From Lenzites betulinus (Eukaryota > Basidiomycota > Agaricomycetes > Polyporales > Polyporaceae): a stretch of DNA of 64,000 nucleotides. The notes under the pieces are model-generated. The model was not told the DNA's origin and ran no database searches. It saw only the letters and a list, made by a program, of their open reading frames with translations. Where the stretch lies: positions 62,001 to 126,000 of the forward strand of contig JABYQU010000029.1 of the NCBI GenBank assembly GCA_022264855.1, in the 5' to 3' direction. Each line of letters begins with the position of its first letter. The stretch's first letter is position 1. The position numbers and the translations under genes were made by a program. Below, in pieces: positions 47,180 through 57,700 of this stretch.

Positions 47180-47360
47180 AGGACCCCGGCTAATCCACCA
47201 AGAGCTCACATCCCAAAATCGCCTGTAAACGGCGTTTTCGGGGTTCCTTTTATGGTAATTATTACTACATATGGTAATTGTGCCTGAAAAATGGCCCTCT
47301 GGAGGCCCCATTTTCGGGGTTTCGAGGGATGTGAGCTCTTGCAGGGATGGCCGGGGTCCT
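47180..47360. mobile_element. 181-bp MITE with 8-bp duplication (hAT-like)
   Basis: Ends AGGACCCCGGC...GCCGGGGTCCT continue as imperfect terminal inverted repeats of about 35 bp, sharing AAGAGCTCACATCCC. The direct repeat AGTGGGAT on both sides is 8 bp, the size made by hAT transposases. Non-coding. It sits only about 250 bp from the foldback element. Confidence 0.82.
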
Positions 47361-47368
47361 AGTGGGAT
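47361..47368. repeat. Target-site duplication, right of MITE
   Basis: Second copy of AGTGGGAT. The following AGG equals the first bases of the element, so an 11 bp duplication cannot be ruled out. Confidence 0.75.
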
Positions 47369-47787
47369 AGGTCATCTCGGAGTTTCAAATTTCAAACTTC
47401 ACTATTCAAACCTTTGCGCGAACCTGCCTCCTTTCCGGATCCTGCGTCCAGTGCCACACACTCATGTTGACTAGTTTATTTCCCCCTTTCGAGTGGGGAT
47501 TCCATGATCTGCACAAAGCACGAGATATCTTCAAGTTTGCGGCTGTGAGCAGCCGCAAGTGCTACTTCTGCACGGTGCGTGTACTAATCCAGTGACACCG
47601 AACGTTCGAACGTTGGTTCGCATATGCCGCAGGACCCCAAGAGGTTCGCTGATATTTGTGGACAGTCGCCAATCGGAGCAAATGCGATTAATACGTGTCC
47701 CACATGAGCACAAGCGACTAGCTAGTTGCATTTCCAGGCAGGGCCAATAATCCCCAGGAGGCAGGCCCTTCGTTCTCCTACGCTCTC
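47369..47787. other. Intergenic, 3' flank of hydrophobin copy 3
   Basis: No gene seen. An open minus-strand frame from 47860 to 47531 is the unspliced read-through of the hydrophobin's last intron and exon. Confidence 0.55.
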
Positions 47788-48277
47788 CTAGAGCGGGATC
47801 GGAAGACAATTGAGCGACAAGAGACCTTTCGTAGCCGCACAATATACTCGTCAGCAACACCCCTGTGACATGGAAGCGGGCTCACCGAGCAACGGCTCTC
47901 CGCCCGCACAGCACACCGGATTCGCTTCCGCAACGCTACCGACACCTTGTCAGTCTCTCTCGTTTCACATCTCAGTATACGATCCATCTGGAGGAGACTC
48001 ACCAAGGAGCATTCCCCGAACTGCCAACTTTGCACGCGATGCCGACGAGCGCTTCCATCTGGCTCGCGACGCCGAGCGCGTCGAGCAGCGTCGTGGTCGC
48101 CGTGCTGTTTGCGGGCATGAGGCCGAGACAGCACTGAAGGGTCTGCGTGCCGCAGATCCCGGAGGAACCGTTCCCGACCGCGTCTGCAGCGGGAACGGGG
48201 GTGGCGACGGCAAGGATTGCGCTGGAGAGCGCGAAGCCAAGGAAGGCTAGATGTGTGGAGCTGAAGGTGGAGTACAT
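47788..48277 (-). CDS. Class I hydrophobin (copy 3, divergent)
   Basis: Exons complement(48003-48277), (47886-47935), (47788-47825); 120 aa in frame. The N-terminus has a hydrophobic signal (LAFLGFALSSAILAVATPVP). Cys pattern complete: CGTQTLQCC, GIAC, a Cys across intron 1, NPVCC, LSLNC; ends LPIPL. The second exon is 50 nt rather than 38 and the third 38 rather than 41. The second intron is 60 nt with a CTGAC branch site. The nearer CACAG acceptor would give a 23-nt intron and lose the normal stop. It is the only one of the right-hand hydrophobins on the minus strand, and is next to the two DNA transposons. Confidence 0.9.
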
Positions 48278-49822
48278 TTCGACGCTGGTTTCCGTTCGTG
48301 TTCTCGAGAGTGAGTGCGATTTCGTCGTTCAGCCCGGGGCTTTTAAGGATAAGAGGGAAGGTTTGGGGTGCATGCCGTCCATGTGTGCATGATATCACTG
48401 ATCGCCTTTACAGGTCTCGGGCCGCCAAACTGCACCTGAAGTGCATGCGGGAAAAGCTCTATGTCGCATACCATGAGGGCCATATGGTTTGAACAGGAAT
48501 AAACACTGGCATGCATGAACGCAAGGTGCGCGTATTAGAATGCGCGAACGCAGGAAGAAGTGCCAGACAAGACGCGGCGCTCCGCCCATTCGAGTGAGCT
48601 CTCCGGTTCTCTCATACACTTATTCGCTACGCCGTCACTTCGCCGGCCTCCTTAGCTACACCACTCCACTAGCACCTGTTCCGGTGCAGATCATCCTTTG
48701 TCGTCCTATGCAGTCCAGTCCAGCCGCACTGCACCTCGGACCGCAGCAGCACGGCTGGACCTGACTGAGTCTCCCTTTCATGGCTACCCTGCCACCCGGC
48801 GGGGCTCTCTGCTCCCACAGGGCAGGGCGCTCCGCGGGCGTTCTGCCACTGCATGAATTCGCGGACAATATGCGATTGGACAAACTGGGTTTCACCGCGT
48901 ATCAAAGCAACATGTACACTCGGGTGATGGGTGTCGAAGAATTACACGGCGAACTCGAGCACATACAATAATCATGGAGCGCCGAGGACGTGGTAAACGT
49001 ACCTGAGTGTATACCGGTTCTACTGTTTATGGACGCGGAAATTGGTAAGATGCGATGATGAGGAGCACAGCCAGGCACGAAAGCTATTATTCAGACTCGC
49101 TGGTGGGGCAGACAGAAGCTGGACTAGGACACATGCCCGCAGGGTTAAATGGGTGGTCGTTGATAGATGGGAACGTATTGCACGTAATCTCTCGGCGTGT
49201 TCGAGGAGCTGCAACCCTACCATTCCTTGGGACGTGAATGTCGAATTGGGGATATCTTTAACTCGCGAGGCGGTGATTGAGAGGCCTTCCGGTACGCTCG
49301 CGGGAGGATGTGCGACGGACTTCAATGACGTACGTGTTCATTTCGGAGGTTTATATCGTCAGAGTTGAGGCAACCGGGATTGTCCAGGAGATGTTGACGG
49401 ACTTGAATGAGGGTGTGCATGCCTGTGGTCTGGACTATGCCGGCTTCGTGTAGTCGTCGGCGAGAAAAGAATGTCGCGAAGGACTAGCTCCGAATGGACA
49501 CAATGATCTGTGATCAACTTCGACCTTCGTACCGTGCGTTCTCAACGCGGCGGCGGCCGCGCCCCGTCTACGTCTTCGAAGGTGGACCACGGAGAGAGTA
49601 GGGCGGTTCCAGGAACATCGCACTCTTCGCCGTCCGTTGTGTCGTCAACGCTGTGATTGGGCGTACGCGACTGCTAGTACGTACCGGAGACCGCCCCTTC
49701 TCTTCGCCAAGCATAGCTCTCCTCGCGGCCATATAAATCCTCTACGAGCGTCCTCACATCCCCAGCATCCTAGCACCCAAGCTCAAAGCAATTAGCCGTA
49801 CCAGCCTCCCAACATCACCACC
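48278..49822. other. Intergenic, divergent promoters of hydrophobins 3 and 4
   Basis: TTTTAAGG near 48341 may serve copy 3. A minus-strand frame at 49020-49325 has Leu-rich, F-box/LRR-like composition but no start context or partner exon. No gene called. Confidence 0.5.
49731..49738 (+). promoter_or_regulatory. TATA box of hydrophobin copy 4
   Basis: ATATAAAT, about 90 nt before the ATG at 49823; a C-rich leader follows. Confidence 0.55.
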
Positions 49823-50277
49823 ATGTTCGCCAAGCTCACCTCTGCCTTCGCCGCTCTGGCAATCCTTGCCGTCGCCACCTCCGCCGCCCCGAACGACGCG
49901 CCCCCCGCTAGCTCGTGCTCCACTGGCACGCTCCAGTGCTGCAGCTCCGTCCAGTCATCGGACAGCTCCGCCATCGCGCCGATCCTCGCTGCGCTCGGTA
50001 TCGTCCTCCAGGATGTGAACGTCCCCATCGGCCTCGGGTGCTCAGGCATCAATGGTGTTGGTGTCGGCGGCTCGGACTCCTGGTAAGGATATTGGACCTT
50101 AGAACGGGTTCGGGGCAAGTCTAATCACGGTCACGTCATTAGCTCCAGCAACGCGGTCTGCTGCGACAGCAACGACGTCGGTAAGTCCTGGGAGAAGGTA
50201 TCGGTATGTGGGATCGGATACTGATACCGTTTGCAGGCGGCCTCCTCTCCATCGGCTGCCTGCCCGCCAGTCTCTAA
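49823..50277 (+). CDS. Class I hydrophobin (copy 4)
   Basis: Exons 49823-50082, 50143-50180, 50237-50277; 112 aa. Signal peptide MFAKLTSAFAALAILAVATS. Eight Cys: CSTGTLQCC, GLGC, a Cys across intron 1, NAVCC, LLSIGC; ends LPASL. Closest in sequence to copies 1 and 6 (shared MFAKLT start and CSTG..QCC). First of three plus-strand copies in a row. Expected to be secreted and form amphipathic rodlet layers on aerial hyphae. Confidence 0.96.
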
Positions 50278-50969
50278 AGGGTGCGAAATAGTCGATGATC
50301 CGCACCAACATAAGGAACGTACTCGTGTAGAAGGACAGGGAGAAGGCGGAAAGCCGGAGAGCGCTGGCGGATGTCTCAGAGTAGGATGTACTAGGAACGA
50401 TATGAGTTTGTTCGACCGCGATTGTGAATGAACGCGCCTGTATATGATTGTGTGACTGCATCGCGTGTGGTTGTTGCCATGGAGGGGGTTTCGAGAGGAG
50501 TTACCGTGACGCAGTGCGGGCACACTGCCTGAGGCGGTAAGGAGATATCATTGTACAAACTATACGAAACTACGCATCGGGGATGTGAGTTTGGGACGAG
50601 TTTCTGCGCGTCCATTGTAACATAATAAACAACGCGGAACGCGAGGTTGACCCCACCGCGATTCAATCAGCATCCTCGTGCCGAAGGGGGCATAAGCACA
50701 CATCGGCCTGGGGCGAGAAAGTGTCAGTATTACAGTCACATGGAATTCAGTGTGATTCGGAGGGCCATCCACGGGATTGTGGAGCCCGTAAGACTCCCGT
50801 CCATGTTACGTCTGGGCAACGAGGTTTCGTATGACATCAGGCATGAAACGCGAGTTAGTGTCGCCTGATTGCCTCGATGCATTGCGGTCGTAGTGCGACG
50901 CCGAATGTTCCAAGGATAGCCTTAGACATATGGTCGAGTTGTTAGTACCGCTTAGACTTGAATAAAGAG
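50278..50969. other. Intergenic
   Basis: Upstream of hydrophobin copy 5. I searched it for an exon encoding a signal peptide and found none; no TATA-like box close to the frame. Confidence 0.5.
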
Positions 50970-51460
50970 ATGCGAGCCACACCATCGGCCTCGTCCTCAT
51001 CCACTCCAACCACTACATCCGCGCCGCCGGCTTCATCTGCGCCCGCCACTACCTCCGCATCCTCTCCCCCCGCCGCTCCCTCCGCGCCCGCTGGAGGAAA
51101 CGGCACATGCACGACCGGGTCATTGCAGTGTTGTCAGTCCATCCTCTCCGCAAACAGCACCGCCCTTGCGCCCATCCTCAGCCTTCTCGGTGTCGTGCTG
51201 CAAGACCTGGACGTCCCCGTCGGCCTCTCGTGCTCCGGTATCACGGGTGTCGGCGTCGGGGGGTCTGACGCTTGGTGAGTTGGGACCCTCGCGGGAATGT
51301 GTTTGTGTGCGCTGACGCCACGGGTGTAGCTCGGCTAATGCGGTTTGCTGCGAGAATAACGATCTCGGTGAGTGACGAGTGTATCGTGAGGTTGAGGTGG
51401 ATAATGACACCGTATGCAGGCGGAGTAATCGCGATTGGCTGCCTTCCTGCCAGCCTCTGA
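50970..51460 (+). CDS. Hydrophobin-like gene lacking a signal peptide (copy 5)
   Basis: Exons 50970-51274, 51330-51367, 51420-51460; 127 aa from the first ATG in the frame. The hydrophobin domain is intact: [13 protein letters not shown], a Cys across intron 1, NAVCC, IAIGC, ends LPASL, with the standard 38 and 41 nt exons. Upstream of it is a Ser/Thr/Pro/Ala-rich stretch ([20 protein letters not shown]) and no hydrophobic N-terminus. The frame is closed by a stop at 50943. Either the 5' exon was lost, making a pseudogene or a non-secreted protein, or a distant upstream exon supplies the signal. The domain shows no decay, which argues for recent loss or continued use. Confidence 0.78.
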
Positions 51461-52521
51461 GCAGCGCGACGTGCAAGCACCATGACGCGGGTGGAGGGAA
51501 AGCGCCTGGACAGTAGTATAGTTGAATATGTGCCTTTTTTCAAATACCTTGTGAATGGAAAGCCCGCAGACTGCCCAAAATTTATCTATACGGTCGCATG
51601 CAGCTATATCAAAAAGGCCGTATGGCGAAGTAGAACGCATCAACTTACCGGAATCATGGCGCCTGGCCACCATTAGTTCGAGTTTATGTTGAAAAGTACA
51701 TCGCTGGAAGCGCTACGGCGATAAGTCTCAAACGACGCACCTGACGATCGAATCCATAAATAGAGGAATCATGACCCTGCGGTACTTGTTTCCATTTGGG
51801 TCGACGTGTTGCTCTCGAATCCTGCGAGTGCTTCCCTTCGACCGAGGCTCATTGGCACCGGTACCGCGTAATACATGGACAGCGTTGTGTGAGAACTTGA
51901 GCTCTTTGCGACTCGGACAAGACGTTCCCGCGGGGATATGCTTCGGTACGTATTGCCGGACGCTGAAGGGGATTCCGAGGACATCGATATGTACAACATA
52001 CCTCGAGGCCGGTATTCACATGACCTAATTGTATGCGTGCGGAGGGTGCCGCGCGAGGGAGGAGCTGCAGAAGTGCTGCTGTAGTGCGACGCCGAGGTTG
52101 ATGGTATGAGCTTGAATAGAGCAACGGGGATTGAACGAACGTGCGAAAGAATCTACACGGATATGAATGACGTACCTTCGGAGTCCACACAATCCGTCAC
52201 AACACAACAAAGGCATGGAACGGTATATTTTCTGCTGTGAGAAACGACGAGTCTCCATTCGTGGAGCACTCTGCAACCCCTTAATCAGTCTGTAAGCAAA
52301 AGAACAACTGCGCAACCGTACCAGAAGACGAGTGAATTGCCATACAAATTGTATGCATGTCGAGACGGGGACCTGTGACGCACAATGCCACCGACCGCGT
52401 TGGATGTGGAGCAGGAACAGGAGGCAACCACATTCACAAACTGCTAGGCGTCACCGGCACTTCATGCCAAGGACCAGGGCGACCGTGTGGTCATCTGCCT
52501 AACACTGGTCTGCAAGAAAGA

Positions 52522-52548
52522 GAGGGCGAAGAGGGCGAAGAGGGCGAA
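52522..52548 (+). repeat. Three tandem copies of a 9-bp unit
   Basis: GAGGGCGAA three times, immediately upstream of the TATA-like element of hydrophobin copy 6. Confidence 0.8.
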
Positions 52549-52551
52549 GAG

Positions 52552-52557
52552 TATAAG
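52552..52557 (+). promoter_or_regulatory. TATA box of hydrophobin copy 6
   Basis: TATAAG about 95-100 nt before the ATG, the same spacing and sequence as in hydrophobin copy 1. Confidence 0.5.
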
Positions 52558-52651
52558 AAGAGCTGAAGTTGCCCTTCGTCTACTCATCCGCCTCCCTTTC
52601 ACATCTACAACGAGCAACCACCAGCTTGAGCAATCTTCCAACCACAACACC

Positions 52652-53118
52652 ATGTTCGCCAAACTCACTTCCACGCTCGTCGGCTTCACGATCCTTGCTG
52701 TCGCCACCGCGATGCCGAACAACACCCCGGCCCCCGCGCCCACCGCACCTGCCGGCGGAAGCTCTTGCTCTACCGGCGCGATCCAGTGCTGCGAGTCGGT
52801 GCAGTCGGCCAACAGCGCGGCCGTCTCGCCCATCCTCGGCCTCCTCGGCGTCGTTCTCCAGGACCTGAATGTCCCCGTCGGCCTCACCTGCAGCCCCATC
52901 AGCGTCGTCGGCGTTGGAGGCTCGAACGCCTGGTACGTTGGCCGGCTGTGGCAGAAAATGGGTGCATGTGCTGATAATTATGCTATAGCTCTGCTAACAC
53001 CGTGTGCTGCGAGAACAACAGCTTCGGTGAGTCACGGACAGAGTAGCTTATGACAGAGATACTGACTTCAATTACAGGAGGGCTCATTTCCATCGGCTGC
53101 CTCCCGGTCGAGCTCTGA
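52652..53118 (+). CDS. Class I hydrophobin (copy 6)
   Basis: Exons 52652-52932, 52989-53026, 53078-53118; 119 aa. Signal peptide [20 protein letters not shown], then an Ala/Pro/Thr-rich mature N-terminus ([14 protein letters not shown]). Cys pattern: [13 protein letters not shown], a Cys across intron 1, NTVCC, LISIGC; ends LPVEL. Same exon sizes as copies 1, 2, 4 and 5. The sequence ending VEL and the TATAAG promoter pair it with copy 1, although they are 25 kb apart on opposite strands. Confidence 0.96.
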
Positions 53119-54059
53119 GATCTGAACACCAGACGCATTAGCTCCGTAAATCGATGCGGAGACCAGACGAGCAGTAGAGACGGCGAGAGGAAGAGCAAGC
53201 TAACGGTGTAGGCCGCGCCCAGGACTTTCCGAATTTGAATGTGTTCGATATTGTTTGTACGCCCTTCAGACTCCTTCAGAACAAGTTGTGATATGTTTCG
53301 AGTCCTGACGTCGGTAATCGCTACGGCACAAGCCAGAAGGAAGAGACATTACACAACACGAGCTAGTCACATATTACCCTCTCATGCTCTCTCATGTATC
53401 ACATCACAGGAGCAGGACTGGTAGCAGCCGCTGGATTTGGCAATCCAGTCTCCTCTCTCGATGCCGGGGTGTCACTGCATGAAACTCCGCTCCTTCCTGA
53501 AAGTACTTAAGTCGCCCGTGTCGCGCTTTCTCCCCTCAGAGTTTATCCTGATACCTCCACCATCCCACCCACTTATCAACTCACCTTCTTCACGCTTCAG
53601 GCTGCAGTTAAACCAGAACAGCTAGTCGTCATCTCCAGCGAGCGCACATGGCCCCATTAAGCGCCTCCTCAACGCCTCATCACACTACACACGCGAGCGC
53701 CACGCGCGCGATCAATATTCAATGCGCAGCGCCAGATCCACCCCGATCCACCCCGATCCAAACGGGTGCGAACCTTGGCTACATGTCGAGATAGATCATA
53801 GCTAGCAGCTACGGCCTGCTACAGCTTGAGAGATCTGAGCCACTGAAACACTCAGGTACCGTATTGAACAATGCATCTAATCTCTTGGAGCTCTCCGAGG
53901 CACCAGTTCGCAGTGCCGCAGCGTCTTTGCTCGGCGCCGTCATTAGCCCGTTTCGAGCGCCTGATATCTCCCTAGCGATCATCGAGCGGCACTCGCCTCA
54001 TTCTACTTCTTCTTCCCCGACCACGACCACAACCACAACCACGTCCAGCTACAGTCGGC
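53119..54059. other. Intergenic upstream of phospholipase D
   Basis: Contains two and a half tandem copies of GATCCACCCC at 53735-53760 and a CCACAACC-type pyrimidine-poor repeat just before the phospholipase D ATG. No gene recognised. Confidence 0.55.
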
Positions 54060-57000
54060 ATGTCAAAGTTTCTCCAGAAGCTCGACAAGCTCGTTGACAA
54101 GATCCCCGAGGGCTTCGGTCATGCGCGTGCTACGGCGATAGGTCGGTCAATCTGTAGTTCACCTCTGTACCCGCTGCTCATCCCACCGACAACTTTAATC
54201 AGGTATTCTAAACCCAAACCGTATGTTTTGCACCCGCCACGCAACATCCCCCGTCTTACTCTCACACTAACACGCATGTCACCGCGCAGGTCGCCACGAT
54301 GACCCCGAGGAGAAGCGCGCGGACATGATCCGTTCAGAGATCATGTCCGGGCACCGCTTCCACTCGTTCGCAGACGAACGTTCGGAAAACTTCGTCAAGT
54401 GGTGCGTTTTATTGCCGGACCGACCGCATAAGCTCCCGCCAATCCCTCTACAGGCATATTGACGGACATGACTACATGTGGGCTGTCTCCGAGATGCTCG
54501 ACAAAGCCCGCGAAGCTATCTTTATCATGGTATGACAGCAGCATCAGGATCTCGACATTGTAGCAACTCAACTGACCTTGTTTTCCAGGACTGGTGGCTC
54601 ACACCCGAGTTGTATCTCCGTCGTCCTCCAGCCAAATACCCTGAATGGCGTATCGACAGAATTCTAAAGCGCAAGGCCGAACAAGGCGTGAAAGTCTACG
54701 TGATCGTTTACAAGGAAATCACCCAGACGATGTCCATGAGCTCTCACCACACCAAGGTGAGGCTCGATGCGCTCCACCCGAACGTCGCATGCATGCGGCA
54801 CCCGGACCATATCGGAAGCAAAGGTAATTTCTGTGCACTGCGTAAGCCAACAACGAGTAACACCCGCGCGTAGATGACGTCGAGTTCTGGTCTCACCACG
54901 AAAAGGTCGTTGTGGTCGACAACCACTACGCCTGCATCGGCGGCCTTGATCTCTGCTTTGGTCGCTGGGACACGCACAACCACCCCCTCGCGGATGTGCA
55001 TCCCACGGACCCCTTCGACACCCTCTTCCCCGGCCAGGACTACAACAATGCGCGCATCATGGACTTTGTGAACGTGCCGAACTACGTTAGCAACGGCCTG
55101 AGTTCGGTCGAGAGCGCGCGCATGCCATGGCACGATGTGCACATGACCCTCACGGGCACCGTCGTGCTCGATATTGTGCAGCACTTCACTGAGCGATGGA
55201 ACGAGATTAAGAAGCGTAAGGTAAGTCACGGTCTGCCGCCCTCGTCGCCGTTGATTTCTATAACTCGCGCGCGGACAGTATCGCAACGACGAGTAAGTAT
55301 CGTACTAAACATCTCACGTTGGAGTCGAACTGACTCTTCGCAGACGGTTCGACTGGCTTGCCCTGCCGCACGATATCGAGGCGTCGCCCAACGAAGCGGT
55401 GGCCCGTAAGTCCGCATTATCTACGCTTACGATGCGGCGATTGAACACACTATTTTAGGCCACCCGCACCGCGAGCGTTGGCACGAGGTTGGACGTAAGT
55501 TCAAGGAGCATTTCCACCACCACCGGCACGGCGACCAGCCCGCTGAGCACGATGGCGAGTACCCAATCGCGCGTGGGTCGTGCCGCGTTCAGGCTGTGCG
55601 CAGCGTGTCCGACTGGAGCCACGGCACGCTGACGGAGCAGAGCATCCAGAACGCTTGTACGTACTTTCAGTGTGTTCCGTGGTCGAATGTGCAGCTTACG
55701 AGCGTGCACAGATATAGAATTGATCCAGAACTCGGAGCACTTTATCTACATTGGTGAGTTGTCCTTGTTTACAGATGGAACCGTATCTTACTTTCCGGTC
55801 CGCTCACAGAGAACCAGTTCTTGTGCGTCAAGCCTGCACATGCGACACTGTCTTATGACTGATAATAGTTCACATTAGCATCTCGAACACGATCGAAGAA
55901 GGCCCTGTGAAGAATTTGGTCGCCAAGGCCCTTGTCGAGCGTATTATCCGTGCTGGAACTGAGGGGAAGAAGTTCCGCGTAAGTGTAAATCTGAGTGGGC
56001 TTTGGGATTTAAGCTGAACAGCTTACAGGTCGTCGTGGTCATTCCCGAGGTACCCGGATTTGCTGGACAGGGTATGTGTGTTTTAATCACCACTAATAAT
56101 CTCACTAATGCGGTATGCAGTCAAGGACGATACGTCCGTGAAGACAATCATGGCCGCGCAATACCGTACCATGAACCGTGGCGGCCACAGTATCTACGAG
56201 GAGGTCCGCAAAGCTGGATACGAGCCGTAAGCGCATCCGTTGTCAATAGGGGCATACCTAACCGAACTCATAGGTCCGACTACATCCGATTCTTCCACCT
56301 GCGCGCATACGACCGTATCAATGCGCCCTGGGGTACGTTTTCCCCTTTCCTTCTACGAGCGCTTCTCATGAACGGCCAACAGACTCTTACATCCGCAAGA
56401 TCGAGGAGCAGAGTGGCATCCCATACCACCAACTTAACGTTGCGCTCAGCCGCTTGTGGGTTGGAAACCGGATGAACCCGGACGATCCGAAGGATGTGTC
56501 GGTGTCGATCCCTACGGGCCAGTCATCCACGGAGCAGTCGATGTCCGGCGCGAAGCCGGTGCTGAAGGCCGAGACTTACCCACTTCCGGAATCAGTAGAG
56601 GAAGCGCAGGAGATTGTAGACCGCTGGGAGCGCGTGGCACGCGAGGTGCGCAGCGACGAGCAGGTCGCGGATAACGTTGTGCAGCATATGTTGCACGACC
56701 GCACGAGCCTGCTAGACGAGAAGTGGCTCGGGACGGAGGAGGAGGAGCGGAACGCTTACGTGTCGGAGCTGTTGTACATTCACTCGAAGGTTATGATCGT
56801 CGACGATAGACGTGTCATTGTAAGTGCTGCGTTTTTTTCTCAAGACCTGTAGCTGATCGCTCGTACAGATGGGCTCCGCCAACCTGAACGACCGTAGTCA
56901 GAAGGTTGGTTGTTTGCAAGCACACATAAAAGATGATTCCTAACATCACGTACGAAGGGCGACGGAGACTCTGAGATTTGCCTCGTCGTCGAGGATATGG

Positions 57001-57700
57001 ACATGATCGAATCCAGCATGGACGGCGAACCCTACCAAGCTGGCCGCTTCGCAGCCACCCTCCGGCGCAAGCTCTACCGCGGTTTGTTACCCCCGCCACA
57101 CGTACCCCGCTGCCGCTTACACTGACTCCTCTATGCTCCTTCCAGAGCACCTCGGGCTTATCCCGCCGCAGGACTGCGACAGCCAACCGGACTCGTTCAT
57201 GCACGCTGCACCCCACCCGAACGACGACGAGACGACGCAGGATGAGGACCGGAAGGTCGCTGACCCAATCTGCGACGAGACGATGGACCTGTGGCAGAAC
57301 ACTGCGCGGACGAACCGCGAGATCTTCACGGAGATCTTCCGCCCGGTGCCGACCAACCTCATCCGCTCGTGGAAAGACTACGAGGTGCGTCGCCGTCGCC
57401 TGAACGCAGACGGAGGAGTGGGCTGAGCTGACGCGATTTGCGCACACAGAACTATGTGCCGAAGGTGATGACAGGCCACGTCGTGCCCGATATTCCGCTC
57501 GCGCGCGTCAAGGACCGTCTCTCGCTGGTGCGCGGCGCGCTGGTCGAGTGCCCCATGGTGAGCAAACAGCGTTATTTATTCCCGTGTGTAGCCGTCAGAC
57601 TGACTGCATGCGCACGCAGGACTTCTTGATCGACGAGAAGGACTTCGTCGAGGGTGCCGACTGGATTGGTCTCAACCCCACCCTCCCCATCTATATCTGA
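54060..57700 (+). CDS. Phospholipase D
   Basis: Hydrolyses phosphatidylcholine to phosphatidic acid at membranes. Twenty exons: 54060-54141, 54290-54401, 54454-54529, 54589-54823, 54874-55220, 55279-55292, 55344-55405, 55459-55656, 55712-55753, 55810-55822, 55879-55978, 56029-56071, 56121-56226, 56274-56332, 56383-56819, 56869-56904, 56958-57081, 57146-57384, 57450-57557, 57620-57700; 837 aa in frame. First HKD motif HHEKVVVVD (about residue 176) followed by GGLDLCFGRWD; second HSKVMIVDD (about 629) followed by GSANLNDRSQ. Also IYIENQFF, the usual segment between them. The N-terminus (MSKFLQKLDKLVDKIPEGFG) leads almost directly into the catalytic core, so the PX and PH domains of Spo14/PLD1 are absent. 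Two micro-exons of 14 and 13 nt are needed to keep the frame. Confidence 0.95.

Larger units (their letters stand above)
51461..52651. other. Intergenic between hydrophobins 5 and 6
   Basis: A minus-strand stretch near 51770-52000 stays open in one frame without an ATG and without a domain I recognise. Otherwise nothing but the promoter of copy 6. Confidence 0.5.

Noticed and set aside
47531..47860. Extended C-terminus for hydrophobin copy 3
   Set aside because: Requires a 23-nt intron; the alternative 60-nt intron with a branch site gives the normal hydrophobin ending.
52025..52315. Small minus-strand gene between hydrophobins 5 and 6
   Set aside because: No start context, domain or splice-supported extension.
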